Source: Capsicum annuum (Eukaryota; Streptophyta; Magnoliopsida; Solanales; Solanaceae). Taken from it: a stretch of 64,000 bases of DNA. The stretch's first letter is position 1, and every line of letters begins with the position of its first letter. The notes beneath the pieces were generated by a model. That model saw only the letters and a list, made by a program, of their open reading frames with translations. It did no database searches and was not told the origin of the DNA. Both the position numbers and the translations under genes were made by a program. The stretch lies in the NCBI RefSeq assembly GCF_002878395.1, contig NC_061120.1:117415569-117479568 (forward strand). Direction: 5' to 3'. This document shows, piece after piece, positions 60,283 to 64,000 of this stretch.

Positions 60283-61640
60283 ATGCCTCCAAGGATATCT
60301 GAGACTTAGGCAAACACTTTGGCCTCAACTGAGGGTCCTATGGATGAAGCTCGATCAACTTCTGGAGTTCAATCCTGGGCTAGGGTTGCGGTATCTGGCC
60401 ATCATCGTGGTGTTCCACTTACCAACCCTTCTTATGAGAGTAACTCTCCTCCTAAATCCCCTCAAGGCCATGCTTCTAACGCGGAGTTTCATTGCTTCAT
60501 CAACCTCTTGACTCAATTGGTAGCTTTTCAATTGAAATGTGGTGCTCCAGCTACCATTTCTTCTTAGGCCACAAAAATTTGCTAATTTATATGGTTGAGC
60601 CCTCCTATGTTCATCATTACAAAGGTTGAGAAAGATACTTATAGCTTTGCCAATAAAATAGAAAAAAATTTTGGAATCATGCATTCTTAGAAAATTGAGG
60701 GTGTTGAGCTTGCATCCTACTAGTTGAAAGATGTAGCGTACCAATGGTATAAAGGGTGGGAGTTGTCTAGAGGTGTTGATTACTAGTCTGACTTCATGGA
60801 TAGATTTTTTTAGGCTTTCTTGGATCGCTTCTTTCCTTAAGAGTAGAGTGATACTAAGGTAGAAGAGTTTATGAACTTAAAGTAAGGGGGGATGTCTTTT
60901 CAAGAGCACGCCTTTTTAAATTCCATTAATTGTCAAGGTATGCTCCTGAGATAGTTGCTAGCATGAGGGCTAGGATGCACATGTTTGTCTCAGAATTATC
61001 CCGTGAGTTAGTTCTCGAGAGCAAGGCGGCTTTGTTGATTGAGAACATGGAAATCTCTAGATTGGTTGTGTATATAAAGCAAGTGAAAGAAGATAAAAAG
61101 AAACAAGTTGAGCTTAGTAAATGGCAGGGCAAAAATTTTAGGCTTTCTGAGAGCAGTGGTGGAATGGTGGCAAGTGGCCACATAAGAAGTAGGGGAGTTT
61201 ATGTTCCTTCTCCTTGGCTAGTGTTCGCTCTCCTTACAAAAGTTTTTTAGGTAGTCATCAATCTCTGTTTAGTAGTGGGTCTCGGGTACAAGGTTCCTAA
61301 TTCCAGGATAGTGGTGCCTAGTAGGCTATAACCCGCCCTCCTTGCAGATTCTATGATTAGAGTCATCATGGTCAACATGAGAAGGAGAGAAATTATTGTT
61401 TTCACTGTGGTCATATTAGGCATATGCAGTGTGAGTGCCCCTCTCTAGCAGCTTCTTTGGCCAATAGGGACTATATTGCTACTCCACATCCTCCCGTACC
61501 AAAGGGTGCTATGTATGCCTCTGCTTCTATTTTTTTGCATCGGTGCTAGCTGGAACCACTTATATACATTTGCTACTCACAGGGATTTTAAGGCATCTCC
61601 CGATGTTGTCACGGGTATATTGTGACTTTTCTCCTATGAT
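60283..61640 (+). pseudogene. gag of the 57580 element
   Basis: It begins MPPRISET at ATG 60283, with a stop soon after. The open stretch 60319-60567 includes EFHCFINLLTQLVAFQLK. Then, with stops, come a PPMFIITKVEKDTYSF block, DVAYQWYKGWELSRG near 60730 and the helical YAPEIVASMRARMHMFVSEL segment (60930 onward) with an EDKKKQVEL linker. The zinc knuckle at 61397-61438 reads CFHCGHIRHMQCEC, so all four ligands are intact in CX2CX4HX4C spacing. The protein would package RNA. At least six stops, plus a shift near 60910 and an out-of-frame linker near 61240, make it a pseudogene. Confidence 0.85.
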
Positions 61641-62222
61641 GTGTATTATTTTCTTGATCCAGGGTTTACTGTTTCTTATATGACCCCGTATGTGGCTATG
61701 CATCTTGATTATGGTCCTGAGATTCTGTCAGTTCCTTTTTCTATTTCTACCCCGGTGGGTAACTCTATAGTTGTTATAAGAGTCTATAGCGGATATGTGA
61801 TACTTGCCGGTGATGGAAACACTCTAATTAACTTAATGGAGTTAGACATGGTTGATTTTGATTTCATTCTTGGGATGGATTATTTGTACTCTTGCTATGC
61901 TTCCTTAGATTGTCTGACCCGTAGAGTCATGTTCAAATTCCCTAATGAGTCGGTCATTATATGGGAAGGTGGTTCTCTAGTTCCTAAGGAAAGATTCATT
62001 TCTTATCTTAAAGCTCAAAAGTTGATTGCAAATGGGTATTTGTATCATTTAGTCAGAGTGAAAGATTCTAGCTTGGAAGAGCTTTCCCTAGAATCCATCC
62101 CAGTGGTTAATGTGTTTCCCGAGGGATTTTTTGATGATATTCTCGGTGTTTCTCCCGATAAGGAAATTGAATTTGGCATTGATCTTATTTCGGACACTCA
62201 TTCAATTTCCATCCCTTCTTAA
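61641..62222 (+). pseudogene. Protease and RT linker of the 57580 element
   Basis: A 193-codon open stretch, one of the longest in the window. It covers the retropepsin-like domain: active site FLDPGFTVSYMTPY (the Asp and Gly are kept, with Pro between them), then ISTPVGNSIVVIRVY, the DFDFILGMDYLYSC block and RRVMFKFPNES. The linker to RT follows, with ERFISYLKAQKLIANG and DKEIEFGIDL before a stop at 62220-62222, where the family usually reads on into [10 protein letters not shown]. Structure and catalytic residues look serviceable; the flanking gag and RT breaks make a working polyprotein unlikely. Classified as part of a broken gag-pol. Confidence 0.85.
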
Positions 62223-62860
62223 AGAATGGCTCTGGTAGAGCTAAAAGAGCTCAAGGAGAAATTGAAAGACCTCATAGAAAAAGGTTTTATTTTCCATAGT
62301 GTGTCTCCATGGGGTGCTCCCATGTTGTTTGTGTGCAAGAAGAATGTTTCCTTTCATAATTGATTATTGTAAGTTGAACAAAGTTACCATAACGAATAAG
62401 TATCCTCTCCCTAGGATTGATAATTTATTTGATAAACTTCAGAGTAAAAAGTATTTCTCTAAGATCAATCTTATATTTGGTTATCATCAGCTTAAGGTAA
62501 GGGATGCGAATATCCCTAAGACTGCCTTTAGAACCCGGTATGGTCACTATAAGTTTCTTGTTATGTCCTTTGAATTGACCAATGCCCCGACGGCATTCAT
62601 TGATTTGATGAATAGGGTCTTACATTTGTTCTTGGACATATTTGTCATTGTCTTCACTGATGATATCTTAGTGTATTCTAAGAGTGAGGCAAATCATGTA
62701 GATCACCTCCATGCCGTGTTGCAGACTTTGATGGATCATTATTTTTATGCCAAGTTCTCCAAGTGTGAGTTTTGTTTAAAAGTTGTAGCTTTTCTTGATC
62801 ATGTTATCTCTAGTAAAGGGATTATGGTAGATTCCTAAAGATTGGCAGCGGTTAAGAAGT
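62223..62860 (+). pseudogene. Reverse transcriptase of the 57580 element
   Basis: It reads [14 protein letters not shown] right after the stop, then [12 protein letters not shown] short deletion near 62340 replaces the usual DGSLRMC segment, shifting frame. From 62352 the reading is open to 62838: [51 protein letters not shown], the catalytic FTDD at 62653-62664 with both Asp present, and [14 protein letters not shown]. The stop at 62836-62838 lies in the linker to the connection domain. The catalytic box is intact, unlike in the 12731 element. Confidence 0.88.
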
Positions 62861-63450
62861 GACCTAGACCTAGGACTCTAACTGATAATCTAAACTTCTT
62901 GGGTCTAACTGGTTATTATAGAAGGTTTGTAGAGAGTTTTTCCACTATAGTTGTCCCATTGACCAAGTTGACCCCAAAGAAGGTCAAGGTCTTGTGGTCG
63001 GATGCATGTAATGGTAGCTTTGAGAAGCTGAAAGATAAATTGACTTTAGCTCCAGTTTTGACCTTACCTAAGTGTAGTAATGGTTTTGTGGTGTATTGTG
63101 ATGCTTCTTGTATCGGTCTTGGTTGTGTGCTAATGCAACATAGTAGTATGGTGGCCTATGTTTTAAGGCAATTGAAAGTTCATGGGAAGAACTACGTCAC
63201 CAATGACTTAGAGTAATAGCCATGGTCTTAGCATTGAAGATTTGGCGGTAGTATCTTTATGGTGTTCATGTTGACATTTTTTACGATCATAAGAGCCTTT
63301 AATATGTGTTTACTCAAAAAAATTTGAATCTCTTGCAAAGAAGGTGGCTTGAGCTATTGAAAGACTAAGATATTAGTCTTCATTACCATCCTAGTAAGGC
63401 AAATGTAGTCACCGATGCTCTTAGTAGATTATCTATGGGAAGTTTGGCCC
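62861..63450 (+). pseudogene. RNase H region of the 57580 element
   Basis: The open stretch 62899-63216 shows [35 protein letters not shown] and the RNase H start YCDASCIGLGCVLMQH with the first catalytic Asp; it then stops in DLE at the second acidic residue. Downstream pieces (FYDHKSL near 63280, LARRWLELLKD-like, HYHPSKANVVTDALSRLSMGS near 63385-63440) keep the last Asp. The enzyme would degrade template RNA. Three stops break it. Confidence 0.85.
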
Positions 63451-64000
63451 ATGTTGATGAGGATAAGAGGGAATTGGTGAGGGATGTTCACCATTTGTCT
63501 AATCTTGGAGTTTGACTATCAAACTCTGAGGGTGGTGGTGTTTTCATACATCCGGTATCTCAATCATCTCTTGTTGTTGAGATAAAGAAGATGGAAGTAT
63601 TGGACCCCAACTTGATGAAGATCAAGGGTAACACGGGTCAACACAAAGTTGCATACTTTGTGATTGATGGTAATGGAATCTTAAGTTACCAAGGTAGCCT
63701 ATTTGTTCCCGACATCAATGGATTGAGGGAAAGGGTCATGGCCGAGGCTCATAGAGCCCGTTATGATATTCATCCCGGTTCCACTAAGATGTATCATGAC
63801 CTTAGAGAGTTCTGTTGGTGGAGTAATATGAAATGAGATATGGCTAGCTACGTCGATAAATGTATGGTGTGTCAATAAGTGAAAGTTGAGCATATGAGGC
63901 CCGGTGGTTTGTACTTGAAAATTGTGTTGCTCGAGTGGAAGTAAGAGATAATTAATATGTATTTCATTATCGCTATTGCTAGATCTCAGAATCAATGTGA
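63451..64000 (+). pseudogene. Integrase N-terminus of the 57580 element (cut by window end)
   Basis: It reads a linker (LGV, then GGGVFIHPVSQSSLVVEIK) and then the HHCC zinc module: H residues in AEAHRARYDIHPGSTKMY near 63745-63795 and the Cys pair in KCMVCQ near 63860. The first catalytic Asp region is near 63960 (INMDFI expected; MYFII-like here, with Asp to Tyr likely). The remainder is outside the window. A stop follows SNMK at about 63837. Confidence 0.8.

Larger units (their letters stand above)
57580..64000 (+). mobile_element. Chromovirus of the outer family, best preserved, runs off window
   Basis: 5' LTR 57580-60073, primer site 60076-60093, gag from ATG 60283, protease, RT, RNase H and part of the integrase to the window end. 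The LTR family matches the outer minus element (TGAAACACCTAG start, GTCGTGTCA end, 33-bp array). It is inserted in the 55379 LTR. Several stops and small deletions exist, but long open stretches (193 and 179 codons) remain. The 3' LTR lies outside. Confidence 0.85.

Noticed and set aside
60355..60744. 129-codon minus-strand frame
   Set aside because: Antisense by-product of the gag region of the 57580 element.

Overview
This window looks like nuclear DNA from a plant. It is AT-rich, has no recognisable host gene, rRNA, tRNA or CRISPR array, and is built almost entirely from nested, decayed retrotransposons. The main elements are Ty3/Gypsy chromoviruses of the Del/Tekay type: long 2-4 kb LTRs, gag-PR-RT-RNaseH-INT order, a chromodomain-like tail, and a primer site reading TTGGTATCA. 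A second group uses a tRNA-Asp-type primer site (TGGCGCC...) and resembles Athila/Tat. The style of the sequences suggests a eudicot, plausibly Solanaceae; that is inference.

Layout. 1-1037: 3' part of an LTR. 1862-5260 (+): integrase/chromodomain tail and 3' LTR of a chromovirus. 5261-6300 (-): L1-type LINE reverse transcriptase. 6459-7096 (-): LTR fragment. 7097-29505 (-): large 'outer' chromovirus (3' LTR 7097-9676, pol 9960-12730 and 22128 onward, gag to 27075, 5' LTR 27285-29505). It is split by a complete (+) chromovirus at 12731-22122, with target duplication TTTTA on both sides, and by a solo LTR at 23055-26042. 29506-35769 (+): 3' half of another chromovirus with a 3.9-kb LTR.

36050-49915: a cluster of non-autonomous Athila-like elements. 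A (-) element (3' LTR remnant 36050-36559, 5' LTR 46959-48644) is interrupted by a (+) relative (37616-45436) that has gag and protease but no RT, RNase H or integrase. A further (-) internal segment (48645-49915) shares the 46959-48644 LTR, giving a tandem arrangement. 49916-51099 is unassigned. 51100-55378 (+): 5' LTR, leader and gag start of a chromovirus related to the 29.5-35.8 kb one, with a TIR DNA transposon (about 51391-52283) inside its LTR. Its gag is cut by another LTR of that family (55379-57579), which holds a 453-bp tandem duplication and is itself cut by the 57580-64000 (+) chromovirus. That last element is the best preserved pol here and runs off the window.

How the parts relate. 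No operon or host pathway is visible. The genes are retrotransposon polyproteins (gag, protease, RT/RNase H, integrase), nearly all broken by stops and frameshifts, so current mobility in cis is unlikely. The most interesting points are: a probable recombinant outer element with mismatched flanks; a gag-PR-only family lying in opposite orientation to its own relatives; an uncharacterised 132-codon ORF in that family; LTR-internal minisatellites; and the near-identical 453-bp duplication. I found no clear evidence of a new functional system; the findings below are TE-biology leads.
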